64,000 bases of DNA, from the NCBI GenBank assembly GCA_963664245.1, contig OY760934.1:3472001-3536000 (forward strand), read 5' to 3'. This document shows, one piece after another, positions 8,325-16,763 of the stretch. How positions within the stretch are numbered: position 1 is the first letter of the stretch; each line of letters begins with the position of its first letter. Both the position numbers and the translations under genes were made by a program. Origin of the DNA: GCA-2711565 sp963664245. Lineage in GTDB: Bacteria > Bacteroidota > Bacteroidia > Bacteroidales > GCA-2711565. The notes beneath the pieces were generated by a model. It had not been told where the DNA came from and did not search any database. It saw nothing but the letters and a program-made list of their open reading frames with translations.

Positions 8325-10883
8325 ATGAGGATTAATTTCAGTATTTTACTATCACTACTTATAAGTCTTCCGATGTATAGCCAGGAAGACAAAACATCTG
8401 TTACTTCAATTAATCATTGGCTTTATTCAGGTCAGGTTGAAGTAAAGATGCCCGTTTCAAATAATAATAAAGATGTGAACGGGAAAACATTTAATTTGAA
8501 GCGGCTTTTGAAATTTGATCAGGTTGATGTGCCCAAGTTTCGTCCCGAAGCGAATGAACTTGCAACTTTTTCGGGGCAAAACTGGAATCTTATTTCGGCT
8601 GATGAAGAAGGGATGCTAAAACTTTCCGGCAGCAAATCTTCGCTTTCTTATTTTGTTAGCTATATTGAAGTCAACCGTTTTACAAAAGCTCGATTAAAAA
8701 TTGAATCTTCTGCCATGTTCGAAGTTTATGTAAATGGTAAAGCTGTTGGCGGCATTTATTCAGCGAAAGATGATGAGCTGTCAAAATTCAGCAAAGATTT
8801 AACTTTTGAAAAACAAAATTATGCCGTTGTTTTAAAGGTTCTTACCGAAAAAGAAAATGAATTAGCAATCAAAGCCACTCTTGAATTTAGCGAACCATAT
8901 GCTGAGGGGAACCTTACATTAACCACCTCGCCTAAACATTTTATGGATATTACCCATGTGCTGGAAGGACCAAGGGTAAATAATGTGCAGGTTTCTGCAG
9001 ATGGCTTGTATTATTTTGTTACGTATTCAGAAATTACGGCTCCCGAAGGAAAAACAAAAAACTGGATCGAATTTTATGAATTGAAAACAAATAAACTGGT
9101 TTCGTTTTATAAAGATCCGAAATTTAGAAATATCCACTGGTTGCCAAGCGGACACAAATATTCGTACCGAAGCGGTAATTCATTTTTTGTTGCTGATCCG
9201 GCGACCCAAAACCATGAGTTACTTGGCGAAAATATTAAGGGAAATTATCAATGGGCTCCAAACGAAGAATTTATTATTTATTCGGTTTCGGAAGATGGTC
9301 CCGAAAAAAATAAACTGGCTCAAAAAGTAGAAAATATGCAGGATCGCTGGCCCTGGTGGAGGAGTCGTTCGTTTTTGTTTAAATATGAACTCGAAACTGG
9401 TTTAGTTCAACGCCTGACGTTTGGAAACCTGACAACCAACTTGCATGACATAAGCCCTGATTCGAAAAAAATTATTTACAACGAGTCGCGCATTACTAAT
9501 CTTGAGCGTCCCTACGAAAACCAAAGTTTATACGAACTGAATCTGGAAACCATGGAACTGGATACTATTTGGGTAAAACAATTGCCGGGTTATGTTTCTT
9601 ATTCGCCCGACGGAACGCAATTATTGGTAACCGGCAGTCCTGCTTTGTTTGGCGAAGTTGGGATCAACCTAAAAGAACATAATATCGCGAATGATTACGA
9701 AGTTGAAGCATACATCTATAATTTGAATGATGGAAAGGTAAAATCCTTAACTTATGATTTTGATCCCAGCATTGAAAGCGTTTATTGGAAAGATGCCAAT
9801 ACCATTTATTTTGATGTGGAAGAAAAATCATACAGCAATTTGTATAAATACGACATTAAAAAAAGTGCTTTTGAGTTGATTGAAACCAATCAGGATATGT
9901 TGTCTTCGATTGATTTTTCAAAACAATCATATTATGCGGGCTATACTTCTCAAGGAATCAACAGCTCTAATAAAGCTTATATCTTGAACCTGAAGAAAAA
10001 TGAAAGCACGCTAGTTGCCGATCCTGAAAAAGAATTTTTTGCAGATGTAGAATTTGGCGAGATTAAAGACTGTGTTTACACCACTAAGAAAGGGGTGGAG
10101 GTGGATGGTTTTGTTTATTATCCTCCAAATTTTAATCCCGAGAAAAAATACCCTGTAATTGTATATTATTATGGTGGAACCAGCCCGATCAACCGGAATT
10201 TCCGCGGGCGTTACCCCAAAGAATTATACACGGCTCACGGTTACATTGTATACGTGGTGAACCCGAGTGGTGCCACCGGTTATGGTCAGGATTTTGCGGC
10301 TGCTCATGTAAACAACTGGGGCGAAACCGTTGCCGACGAAATTATTGAAGCAACCCAACATTTTGCCCAAACTCATTCGTATGTAAATGCTGATAAAATT
10401 GGTTGTATGGGAGCTTCTTATGGTGGGTTTATGACCATGCTGCTGATGACCAAAACCGATGTTTTTGCCACCGGTATTGCCCATGCAGGTATCAGTTCTA
10501 TTTCGAGCTACTGGGGCGAAGGATATTGGGGGTATCAATATAGTTCGGTAGCTTCGGCCAATAGCTTCCCCTGGAACAACAAGAAATTATATGTTGACCA
10601 AAGTCCGTTGTTTAATGCCGACAAACAGGTGAACTCAATTTTGTTGTTGCATGGTGGTTCGGATACCAATGTGCCGGTTGGTGAAAGTATTCAGCAGTTT
10701 GCGGCTCTTCGTTTGTTGGGCAAAGAAGTTGAATTTGTACAAATTCCGGGCGAGGACCACTGGATTTTGGATTATAAAAAACGCATTGCCTGGCAAAAAA
10801 CCATCGCCGCCTGGTTCGATCGTGAGTTAAAAGACGAACCGGAGTGGTGGGAAGATTTGTATCCTGATACGAACCTGAAATAA
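8325..10883 (+). CDS. Secreted S9-family peptidase (prolyl oligopeptidase/DPP IV-like)
   Basis: This 852-residue protein starts with a Sec signal peptide (MRINFSILLSLLISLPMYSQ). A beta-propeller-like region follows (WD-type blades such as GKTKNWIEFYELKTN and YSPDGTQLLVTG), and a C-terminal alpha/beta hydrolase domain of family S9. The catalytic triad is visible: S698 in GASYGGF, D780 in GGSDTNVP and H812 in GEDHWI. It should cleave oligopeptides in the periplasm or at the surface. The exact specificity (dipeptidyl versus acylaminoacyl) cannot be read from sequence. The next gene starts one base after its stop codon, so the two are coupled. Confidence 0.92.
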   Translation: MRINFSILLSLLISLPMYSQEDKTSVTSINHWLYSGQVEVKMPVSNNNKDVNGKTFNLKRLLKFDQVDVPKFRPEANELATFSGQNWNLISADEEGMLKLSGSKSSLSYFVSYIEVNRFTKARLKIESSAMFEVYVNGKAVGGIYSAKDDELSKFSKDLTFEKQNYAVVLKVLTEKENELAIKATLEFSEPYAEGNLTLTTSPKHFMDITHVLEGPRVNNVQVSADGLYYFVTYSEITAPEGKTKNWIEFYELKTNKLVSFYKDPKFRNIHWLPSGHKYSYRSGNSFFVADPATQNHELLGENIKGNYQWAPNEEFIIYSVSEDGPEKNKLAQKVENMQDRWPWWRSRSFLFKYELETGLVQRLTFGNLTTNLHDISPDSKKIIYNESRITNLERPYENQSLYELNLETMELDTIWVKQLPGYVSYSPDGTQLLVTGSPALFGEVGINLKEHNIANDYEVEAYIYNLNDGKVKSLTYDFDPSIESVYWKDANTIYFDVEEKSYSNLYKYDIKKSAFELIETNQDMLSSIDFSKQSYYAGYTSQGINSSNKAYILNLKKNESTLVADPEKEFFADVEFGEIKDCVYTTKKGVEVDGFVYYPPNFNPEKKYPVIVYYYGGTSPINRNFRGRYPKELYTAHGYIVYVVNPSGATGYGQDFAAAHVNNWGETVADEIIEATQHFAQTHSYVNADKIGCMGASYGGFMTMLLMTKTDVFATGIAHAGISSISSYWGEGYWGYQYSSVASANSFPWNNKKLYVDQSPLFNADKQVNSILLLHGGSDTNVPVGESIQQFAALRLLGKEVEFVQIPGEDHWILDYKKRIAWQKTIAAWFDRELKDEPEWWEDLYPDTNLK

Positions 10884-10884
10884 G

Positions 10885-11568
10885 ATGAACCTTTCGCAAA
10901 GGAAAAAACTTTTAGAACATTTATTGCAGTTTGTTAGCGATAATAAACGCGCGAAATTTAATGAGATTATCCAATCCAGAACCCGGTATATTACCGTGGT
11001 TCTGGAGGATTTATTTCAGCCACATAATGCCAGTGCGGTGCTGCGTTCTTGCGATTGTTTTGGGGTGCAGGATGTGCACATCATCGAAAATGAAAACAAG
11101 TTTGATTTGAGCAAAAACGTAGCCATGGGTTCGTCCAAATGGCTGACAATGAAAATTTATAAGCAGCTTGAAAATAATACGCTTGATGCTTATGAAAAAT
11201 TGTGGGCCGACGGTTACAGAATTGTAGCCACAACGCCTCACTCCAACGATCAAATGCTTGAAGATTTATCGTTGGATGGCAAAATTGCCTTGGTTTTTGG
11301 AACCGAACTGGAGGGCTTGTCGCAATTGGCTATTAACAATGCCGATGAACACGTGAAAATCCCGATGTACGGTTTTACCGAAAGCTTTAATATTTCGGTG
11401 TCGGCGGCTTTGAGTTTATTTTATTTAACCGAGAAGCTTCGTAAATCAGAAATTGATTGGATGCTGAGCCAGGAAGAGAAACTAGAGATAATGACCAACT
11501 GGTGTCGGCGTGTAATTAAAAAATCCGAGCTGATCGAAAAAGATTTTTTAGATTCTTTAACAGTTTAG
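10885..11568 (+). CDS. SpoU/TrmH-family RNA 2'-O-methyltransferase
   Basis: This 227-residue protein is a SPOUT-class enzyme that methylates ribose 2'-OH in tRNA or rRNA. All three SpoU motifs are present: NASAVLRSCDCFGV (motif 1 with catalytic Arg), LVFGTELEGLS (motif 2) and IPMYGFTESFNISVSAAL (motif 3). The C-terminal extension after motif 3 and the short N-terminal helix look like TrmH (tRNA Gm18), which is the most likely identity, but the substrate is not proven. It is coupled to the upstream peptidase gene, with no obvious functional link. Confidence 0.9.
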   Translation: MNLSQRKKLLEHLLQFVSDNKRAKFNEIIQSRTRYITVVLEDLFQPHNASAVLRSCDCFGVQDVHIIENENKFDLSKNVAMGSSKWLTMKIYKQLENNTLDAYEKLWADGYRIVATTPHSNDQMLEDLSLDGKIALVFGTELEGLSQLAINNADEHVKIPMYGFTESFNISVSAALSLFYLTEKLRKSEIDWMLSQEEKLEIMTNWCRRVIKKSELIEKDFLDSLTV

Positions 11569-11639
11569 CCCGGACTTCCTCTCTCAAAGTCTTAAATTTT
11601 TCGTAACTTTATGACAACGTTTAATTTAAATTTCTTACT

Positions 11640-11981
11640 ATGGGAAAAGGTGATAAAAAAACAAAACGAGGTAAAATTATAATGGGCAGCTACGGAAAAC
11701 TTCGTCCAAGGAAGGCCCAACCGTATAAAGCTCCGGAAGAAGAAAAACCGATAAAAAAAGTTGTTCTGGAAGCGGAGAAAAAAGAAGAACCCCAAAAAGC
11801 CCCGGCGAAAAAACCGGCTGCGAAAAAGCCTGTAGAAAAACCAAAAGAAGAAATTAAAGAAACAAAAGCTAAAGCTGCTCCAAAAAAGAAAGCAGAACCC
11901 AAAGCTGAAAAGAAAAAAGAAGAACCTAAAAAGGAAGAGGCTTCAAAAGAAGAAGCTGAAAAAGATAAAAAAGAAGAATAA
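11640..11981 (+). CDS. bTHX-type 30S ribosomal protein with long charged tail
   Basis: The first 25 residues (MGKGDKKTKRGKIIMGSYGK, then LRPRK) match bacterial bTHX, the small basic protein that sits at the top of the 30S head. THX proteins are usually only about 25-60 residues. Here 85 more residues follow, made almost entirely of K, E, A and P (for example KKPAAKKPVEKPKEEIKE), a disordered histone-H1-like tail. A possible promoter with a TAACTTTA -7 box lies at 11604-11611, leaving a leader of about 22 bases. The family call rests on the N-terminus; the role of the tail is unknown. Confidence 0.8.
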   Translation: MGKGDKKTKRGKIIMGSYGKLRPRKAQPYKAPEEEKPIKKVVLEAEKKEEPQKAPAKKPAAKKPVEKPKEEIKETKAKAAPKKKAEPKAEKKKEEPKKEEASKEEAEKDKKEE

Positions 11982-12019
11982 AATAAAATTCTTTACTATT
12001 GTTTGGTTGGCAGGGACCC

Positions 12020-13339
12020 TTACAGGTTTCCTGCTAATTTTTTAAACAAGCGGCCTCTTTCTTCAAAATTTTTGTATTTGTCGTAGCTGGCTGCTGCCGG
12101 CGATAAAAGGCAAATTTTGTTCTGTGCCGTGATTTTTGGAATGTGTTCAAACGCTTCTTCTACCGAAGCGACCCATATTTTTTTCTTTTCGGTTGGGTAC
12201 TCGGCAAGCATCCTTTTTCCTGCGGTTCCCATAAAAATGATGTTTTCGAGATTTGTTTTTTCGATGAAGGCGTAAAGTCCTTTGTAATCCAGCCCCCTGT
12301 CGAAGCCGCCCAGTAAAAGGGTGTTGGTTTCGGGAAGTGCTTCCAGGGCTTTGATGCAGGCTTCGGGAATGGTTGCAATAGAATCGTTATAAAAATGAAT
12401 GCCCCCGAAGTATCCGGCATATTCCAACCGGTGTTCAAGTGGTTTGAATGAAACGATGCCATCCTTTATTTTTTCAATTGGAACTGCTTTGATTTTACAG
12501 GCCAGAACGGCTGCCATGATATTTTGCAAGTTGTGTTTTCCGATCAGGTTGCGGATGTCTTTCGAATCCATAATTTGTTTGCCGTTCAGGATAATTCTCT
12601 CATCCTTTAAAAAACAATCGGCTTCTTTTAAAACAGAAAACGAGAGCTGTTTGCTTGCCGTTAAATATTTTTGTAAGAACTCTTGGTCGCTGTTAAAAAT
12701 TTGAACCCCGTCTTGCTTCATGTTTTTGAAAATATGAGCCTTTGCCCGGGCATAATTTTCAGTGTTCTTAAAATGATCGAGGTGCTCAGGGAAAATATTC
12801 AGGAGAATTCCGGTTGACGGAGAATATTTGATATCTTTTAATTGGTGGGCCGATAGTTCGTAAACAATGATTGTTTCCGGGTTTATTTGATCCAGAATTT
12901 TAAACGGGGGTTGGCCGATATTTCCCACCAGAAGGCAATCCTTTCCGGCATTTTTTAAAATGTGGTGGATTAAACTGCTGGTGGTGCTTTTGCCTTTGGT
13001 TCCGGTAATTCCGATTGTCTGTGAACCAAAATGTTTCATAAAAAGTTCGGTTTGCGAAGAAATATTTTCGGGATGATCTTTTATGAAAACTCCCGGGCTT
13101 TTCAGTACTAGTTCAGATTCACTAATCCTTGACCGGTATTGTTCGCCAAGAATGAACTCAATATTTTTATCAATATTTTGTAGTTGCCTGATGGCCTCAC
13201 TGTTCCCGTTCATGTCGGCAATGCTGATTTTTTTATCCGGGAAAACCGAACGGATAAAATGATAGCTCGATTGGCCTTCTCTGCCAAAACCCAAAATCAG
13301 AACCGATTTGTTTTTTATTTCTGCGGCAATTCTATTCAT
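12020..13339 (-). CDS. murD2: Mur ligase, probable MurD2 (UDP-MurNAc-L-Ala:L-Glu ligase)
   Basis: This 439-residue protein is a MurD-type ligase: a Rossmann-like N-domain (SVLILGFGREGQSS), the ATP P-loop GITGTKGKSTT (110-120), and later LLNIFPEHLDHF and FYNDSIATIPEA. Classical MurD has GSNGKTT or similar; the GTKGKST form is the one I associate with MurD2. In Xanthomonas oryzae, MurD2 adds L-Glu instead of D-Glu to UDP-MurNAc-L-Ala and MurL then epimerises it. Here the gene overlaps the MurL-like gene upstream by 8 bases, which strongly supports MurD2. A plain MurD remains possible. Confidence 0.75.
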   Translation of the reverse strand: MNRIAAEIKNKSVLILGFGREGQSSYHFIRSVFPDKKISIADMNGNSEAIRQLQNIDKNIEFILGEQYRSRISESELVLKSPGVFIKDHPENISSQTELFMKHFGSQTIGITGTKGKSTTSSLIHHILKNAGKDCLLVGNIGQPPFKILDQINPETIIVYELSAHQLKDIKYSPSTGILLNIFPEHLDHFKNTENYARAKAHIFKNMKQDGVQIFNSDQEFLQKYLTASKQLSFSVLKEADCFLKDERIILNGKQIMDSKDIRNLIGKHNLQNIMAAVLACKIKAVPIEKIKDGIVSFKPLEHRLEYAGYFGGIHFYNDSIATIPEACIKALEALPETNTLLLGGFDRGLDYKGLYAFIEKTNLENIIFMGTAGKRMLAEYPTEKKKIWVASVEEAFEHIPKITAQNKICLLSPAAASYDKYKNFEERGRLFKKLAGNL

Positions 13340-14711
13340 CTTTCAGATGGGCTTTGATTAGTTTTAATAATTCATCCGGGACGAAATGTTTAGCTTCAAG
13401 ATTCGTTAAATGTTGCTTAATTTTCTCTGCAGGAATCGTTGGGTTCGCCATTTTATTTTTGTAATAATCCAGCAAAGCCGGAAGCTTTTGGTGGGCGTGT
13501 TTTTTAAGTTTTAGCTGGAGCGCGATATTTACATCGTCGATGGTGCCGACACATTCAAAAGGCTTGACGGCTGCCTGTCCGCTTAATTCATCCAGGGTGC
13601 TTTTTAAAGATTCGTCTTCCAACAGATTTTTGCCAAAAATTTCTTGCAACCTATCTTCTTCCAGAAACGGAGAAAGAATAATGTAGGTGAACAAACATTT
13701 CGGACATCTGCCGCACCAGCTATTATTTTTACTGCCGACATTGCAGCTTCTGAAGTCTTTAAAATGGTGCTCAAATTTGGAGAATAATTTCGCGATTTGC
13801 AGTTCGTTCAATGGTCGTAGAAAACTAAAATAGTTGAAATCGGGGGAAATAAATTCAGCTACATATTCCCTGAAATCGCTTTCAAAATCAACGGATTTGG
13901 AGTATTGGTGGTTTATTTTTGTATCGGGAACCGTAGATTCGCTGGCACTTGATTCGTTCGATAACGCAATGTGTTTGCTGTTGTTCAGGAATGCTGCCAG
14001 CAAGCTCGAAAAAGCCAGTAATGCAGAAAAAGGAGTGTGGCCGTTAAGAAAGCCTTTTTCGTTTAGTTCCAGTAACTGGGAGTGAATGCCTCGCTTTACT
14101 TCGATGGATTCCTCCAGAACGAAACCCGCATTTTCAATACTTTTATTGCGTGATGGATTTTGATTGACTTGGTAAGGGATGATCTTTTTCCCGCTTTGTT
14201 TCAGCAGCTCCAGGCTTACTACCGAGTCTTTTCCTCCTCCCACGGGAACCAAAATATTCTCCTCAAGTTTTGTAGTAAATGTTTTAAGCTCCGAACCTTC
14301 ATTGGCTTCAATTTGTATGAATGAGGATTCATCGGTATTGATGGCGTTCAAATAAAAAAATTCGCCCAGTCCGTTAAAATATAATTTTTCCCACCAGCTT
14401 ATTTGTTCCCTGCTTAATGAATGGGGTTTAATTAAAAGTTTTGGACTACATGCAGCCTTCCAGTAGCTTATAACTTCAATCATTCCGATATGAAAAACAA
14501 GGTTCTTTATAATGTTAAAACCGGAGGGAGAAATAGGGGGCTTGCTTGGGAAAATCATCTTAGGATAAAAATAATACTTGTCGGAAAGGTTGAAACAGAA
14601 CCGGATATGTAGCTGATCGTCGATTTGTTTGATCTCGTAGCTGTCATACGAAAAGAAAGGATATTCCGTTCTTAATTTAATGAATTGACTGTGTTTGTTT
14701 CGCTTACTCAC
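13332..14711 (-). CDS. murL: MurL-like UDP-MurNAc-L-Ala-L-Glu epimerase
   Basis: This 459-residue protein has a PP-loop ATP pyrophosphatase site, VPVGGGKDSVVSL (GGGKDS at 158-163), and a cysteine-rich patch CNVGSKNNSWCGRCPKCLF in the second half, with no membrane helices. MurL of Xanthomonas oryzae uses ATP to invert the terminal L-Glu of UDP-MurNAc-L-Ala-L-Glu, replacing the glutamate racemase route. The overall layout and the overlapping MurD-type ligase downstream fit MurL. I cannot align it here, so the call is strong inference. MurL is translated first and MurD2 second from one mRNA. Confidence 0.75.
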   Translation of the reverse strand: MSKRNKHSQFIKLRTEYPFFSYDSYEIKQIDDQLHIRFCFNLSDKYYFYPKMIFPSKPPISPSGFNIIKNLVFHIGMIEVISYWKAACSPKLLIKPHSLSREQISWWEKLYFNGLGEFFYLNAINTDESSFIQIEANEGSELKTFTTKLEENILVPVGGGKDSVVSLELLKQSGKKIIPYQVNQNPSRNKSIENAGFVLEESIEVKRGIHSQLLELNEKGFLNGHTPFSALLAFSSLLAAFLNNSKHIALSNESSASESTVPDTKINHQYSKSVDFESDFREYVAEFISPDFNYFSFLRPLNELQIAKLFSKFEHHFKDFRSCNVGSKNNSWCGRCPKCLFTYIILSPFLEEDRLQEIFGKNLLEDESLKSTLDELSGQAAVKPFECVGTIDDVNIALQLKLKKHAHQKLPALLDYYKNKMANPTIPAEKIKQHLTNLEAKHFVPDELLKLIKAHLKDE

Positions 14712-14730
14712 TAAAATGGTATTATTTTTG
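14698..14730 (+). promoter_or_regulatory. Promoter of the YqgE/AlgH gene
   Basis: TTTC at 14698-14701, a 21-base spacer and TATTTTTG at 14723-14730 fit the Bacteroidota pattern. The box overlaps the first codons of the divergent murL gene. The leader of about 55 bases ends with a rare Shine-Dalgarno-like AGGAG at 14777-14781, 8 bases before the ATG. Confidence 0.45.
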
Positions 14731-14789
14731 TAAAAATTTTAACGCACGTAGCCTCAAAATTAGTATTTTTAAGAATAGGAGAAAGAAAA

Positions 14790-15380
14790 ATGGGAAAGAT
14801 AGAGGACATATTAAAAATAAGATCAAATAACATTAAGCCTGGGCGGGGACGGATTTTAATTTCTGAACCCTTGCTTATGGATTATTATTTCAAGCGTTCG
14901 GTAATTTTATTGGCCGAACACAATGAAGAAGGTTCGTTTGGCGTAATTATGAACAAGCCTTTGTCTGTAAGGTTAAACGAAGTGGTAAAAGATTTTCCTC
15001 ATTTTAACAGCGAAATTTATTTGGGTGGTCCGGTTCAAAGCGATAGTTTGTTTTTTATTCATACACTGGGCGAAAAAATTTCCGGCAGCCACGAGATTAT
15101 AGATGGCATTTACTGGGGGGGCGAGATGGAAGTGGTAAAAGAAATGATAAGTCTGAATTTAATTAACCCGGACGAAATCCGCTTCTATATAGGTTATTCC
15201 GGTTGGAGCCCGAACCAGTTGGAGGAAGAGCTGGAGCGGAATTCCTGGGTGGTTTCGCTGGTTAAGGCAAACTACCTCTTGAAAACAAACCCCGGCTTGC
15301 TCTGGAAACGTTCGCTTGAAAAACTGGGCGAAGAATATGCCATGTGGATCAAATACCCGGATGACCCCATGCTCAATTAA
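14790..15380 (+). CDS. YqgE/AlgH family protein
   Basis: This 196-residue protein belongs to the YqgE/AlgH (DUF179) family, whose biochemical role is not settled. Family landmarks are GRILISEPLLMDYYFKRSV near residue 20, GSFGVIMNKPL, IYLGGPVQSDSLFFIHT and FYIGYSGWSPNQLEEELERN. The length is typical. The gene is divergent from murL and convergent with the racemase-like gene: the bases TTAA at 15377-15380 supply the stop codons of both genes, a 4-base tail-to-tail overlap. Confidence 0.93.
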   Translation: MGKIEDILKIRSNNIKPGRGRILISEPLLMDYYFKRSVILLAEHNEEGSFGVIMNKPLSVRLNEVVKDFPHFNSEIYLGGPVQSDSLFFIHTLGEKISGSHEIIDGIYWGGEMEVVKEMISLNLINPDEIRFYIGYSGWSPNQLEEELERNSWVVSLVKANYLLKTNPGLLWKRSLEKLGEEYAMWIKYPDDPMLN

Positions 15381-16066
15381 TCCAACGCAAAGTTTATGGC
15401 TGCATTTACATGTATTTGTGTTGTGTCGAACAATGGCACATTGCAGTTGTTTGGTTTGATTAAAATCGGGATTTCGGTGCAGCCAAGTATGATTCCTTCC
15501 GCGCCTTTAGCGATGAGTTTTTGAATGATTTCAAGATAGCTTTGTTTCATTTTATCTGAAAAGATTCCTTTGCTAAATTCCTTGTAAATACTATAGTCGA
15601 TCAGCTCAATATCTTCTCCCTCAGGGATGATGGTTTTTATTCCATTTTCTGATAAAATTGTTGTGTAAAATTCGGAAGTCATGGTGGTTCGGGTTCCCAG
15701 TAAAGCAATTTTTTTTAATCCTTCTTCTTTGATGGTTTTAGCCGTTTCTTTGGCAACATGTATGATCGGGATGTTTATTTTTTTACTGACTTGGTTGGCA
15801 ATACGGTGCAGGGTGTTGGCTCCTAAGAGCAGACACTCGGCCCCGGCTTTTTCGGTGTCGATGGCCAGTTTACTGATGTATTCTTCAACGCCTCCCCAGT
15901 TGTTTACTTTGTTAAAATCGATCAAAACCTGGAAGTTTACAGAGTTAATTATAATCCTTGCGGTGTTTGATCCGCCCAATCGTTGGTTGATCCCCTCGTT
16001 TAACAAACGGTAGTAATCGATGGTTGAGTGCCAGGTTGTTCCTCCGATAAGTCCGACTGTTTTCAT
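15377..16066 (-). CDS. Aspartate/glutamate racemase family protein with atypical active site
   Basis: This 229-residue protein has the two-domain fold of the Asp/Glu racemase (YgeA-like) family: VGLIGGTTWHSTIDYYR at the N-terminus, LGANTLHRIA in the first domain and IILGCTEIPILI in the second. Racemases normally use two cysteines, one before the NT(M/A)H motif and one in GCTE. Here the second Cys is present but the first position reads GANTLH, with no Cys. Some relatives with one cysteine still act on one enantiomer, so activity is possible but not assured. It lies two genes from murL/murD2, though in the opposite arrangement to a clear operon. Confidence 0.82.
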   Translation of the reverse strand: MKTVGLIGGTTWHSTIDYYRLLNEGINQRLGGSNTARIIINSVNFQVLIDFNKVNNWGGVEEYISKLAIDTEKAGAECLLLGANTLHRIANQVSKKINIPIIHVAKETAKTIKEEGLKKIALLGTRTTMTSEFYTTILSENGIKTIIPEGEDIELIDYSIYKEFSKGIFSDKMKQSYLEIIQKLIAKGAEGIILGCTEIPILIKPNNCNVPLFDTTQIHVNAAINFALD

Positions 16067-16123
16067 GTGTTTTATTTTTTATTTCCTTAATGTCTTGATT
16101 GCGAAAAGAATGTTCGGTTTATT

Positions 16124-16738
16124 TTATATAAAACTAAACATATAATCAATAAAATTTGTTGCGAACGCCGGTTTGAGGGCAATGGTGTAAACAATGCCGA
16201 AAATGGCTCCCCAAAAGTGGGCATTGTGGCCAATGTTGTCTTTGCCGCGTTTAGCCATATAGGCCGAATAAACTAAATATAGAAGTCCAAATACCGCCGC
16301 TGGCATGGGGATGGGCAGGAACATCAGTGAGATTTCGCCTTGGGGATAGAGCAAGATGCTTGCAAAAACAACGGCCGAAACGGCTCCCGAAGCTCCAACT
16401 GCGCTATAAAAAGCGTTGTCTTTGTGTTTGCCAAAATCCCAAAGGGTTGAAAATAAAATCCCTCCAACATACAATAGGATAAAGTAAAATCCGGCTTTAA
16501 AGCCAAAATAATAGCCGTAAATGGTGTAAACAATATTCGCAAACGAATGAAACACGAACATGTTTACCAATAAATGAATCCAGTCGGCATGTACAAAGCC
16601 GTAGGTGAAGAACCGCCAGCCTTCTTTGCTGTGTTTGATGTCAAAAGCATTGAATTTTAAGCGTTCAAATAGGTTGCGGTCGTTGAAACTCAGGATGGAA
16701 ACAAGGATGGTTATAATGATAATCAGGTAAATAATCAT
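16124..16738 (-). CDS. Rhomboid-family intramembrane serine protease
   Basis: This 204-residue protein has about six membrane helices and a rhomboid catalytic core. The dyad is visible as S117 in VGASGAV and H174 in HNAHFWGA, and the oxyanion-type HxxxN motif is HLLVN (55-59). It should cleave transmembrane substrates in the inner membrane. The protein is at the short end for the family but has all core motifs. It lies between the racemase-like gene and the GH3 gene, all on the minus strand, with gaps of 25-57 bases. Confidence 0.93.
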   Translation of the reverse strand: MIIYLIIIITILVSILSFNDRNLFERLKFNAFDIKHSKEGWRFFTYGFVHADWIHLLVNMFVFHSFANIVYTIYGYYFGFKAGFYFILLYVGGILFSTLWDFGKHKDNAFYSAVGASGAVSAVVFASILLYPQGEISLMFLPIPMPAAVFGLLYLVYSAYMAKRGKDNIGHNAHFWGAIFGIVYTIALKPAFATNFIDYMFSFI

Positions 16739-16763
16739 GGGTTAAAATTTTATTTAAAGGGAT

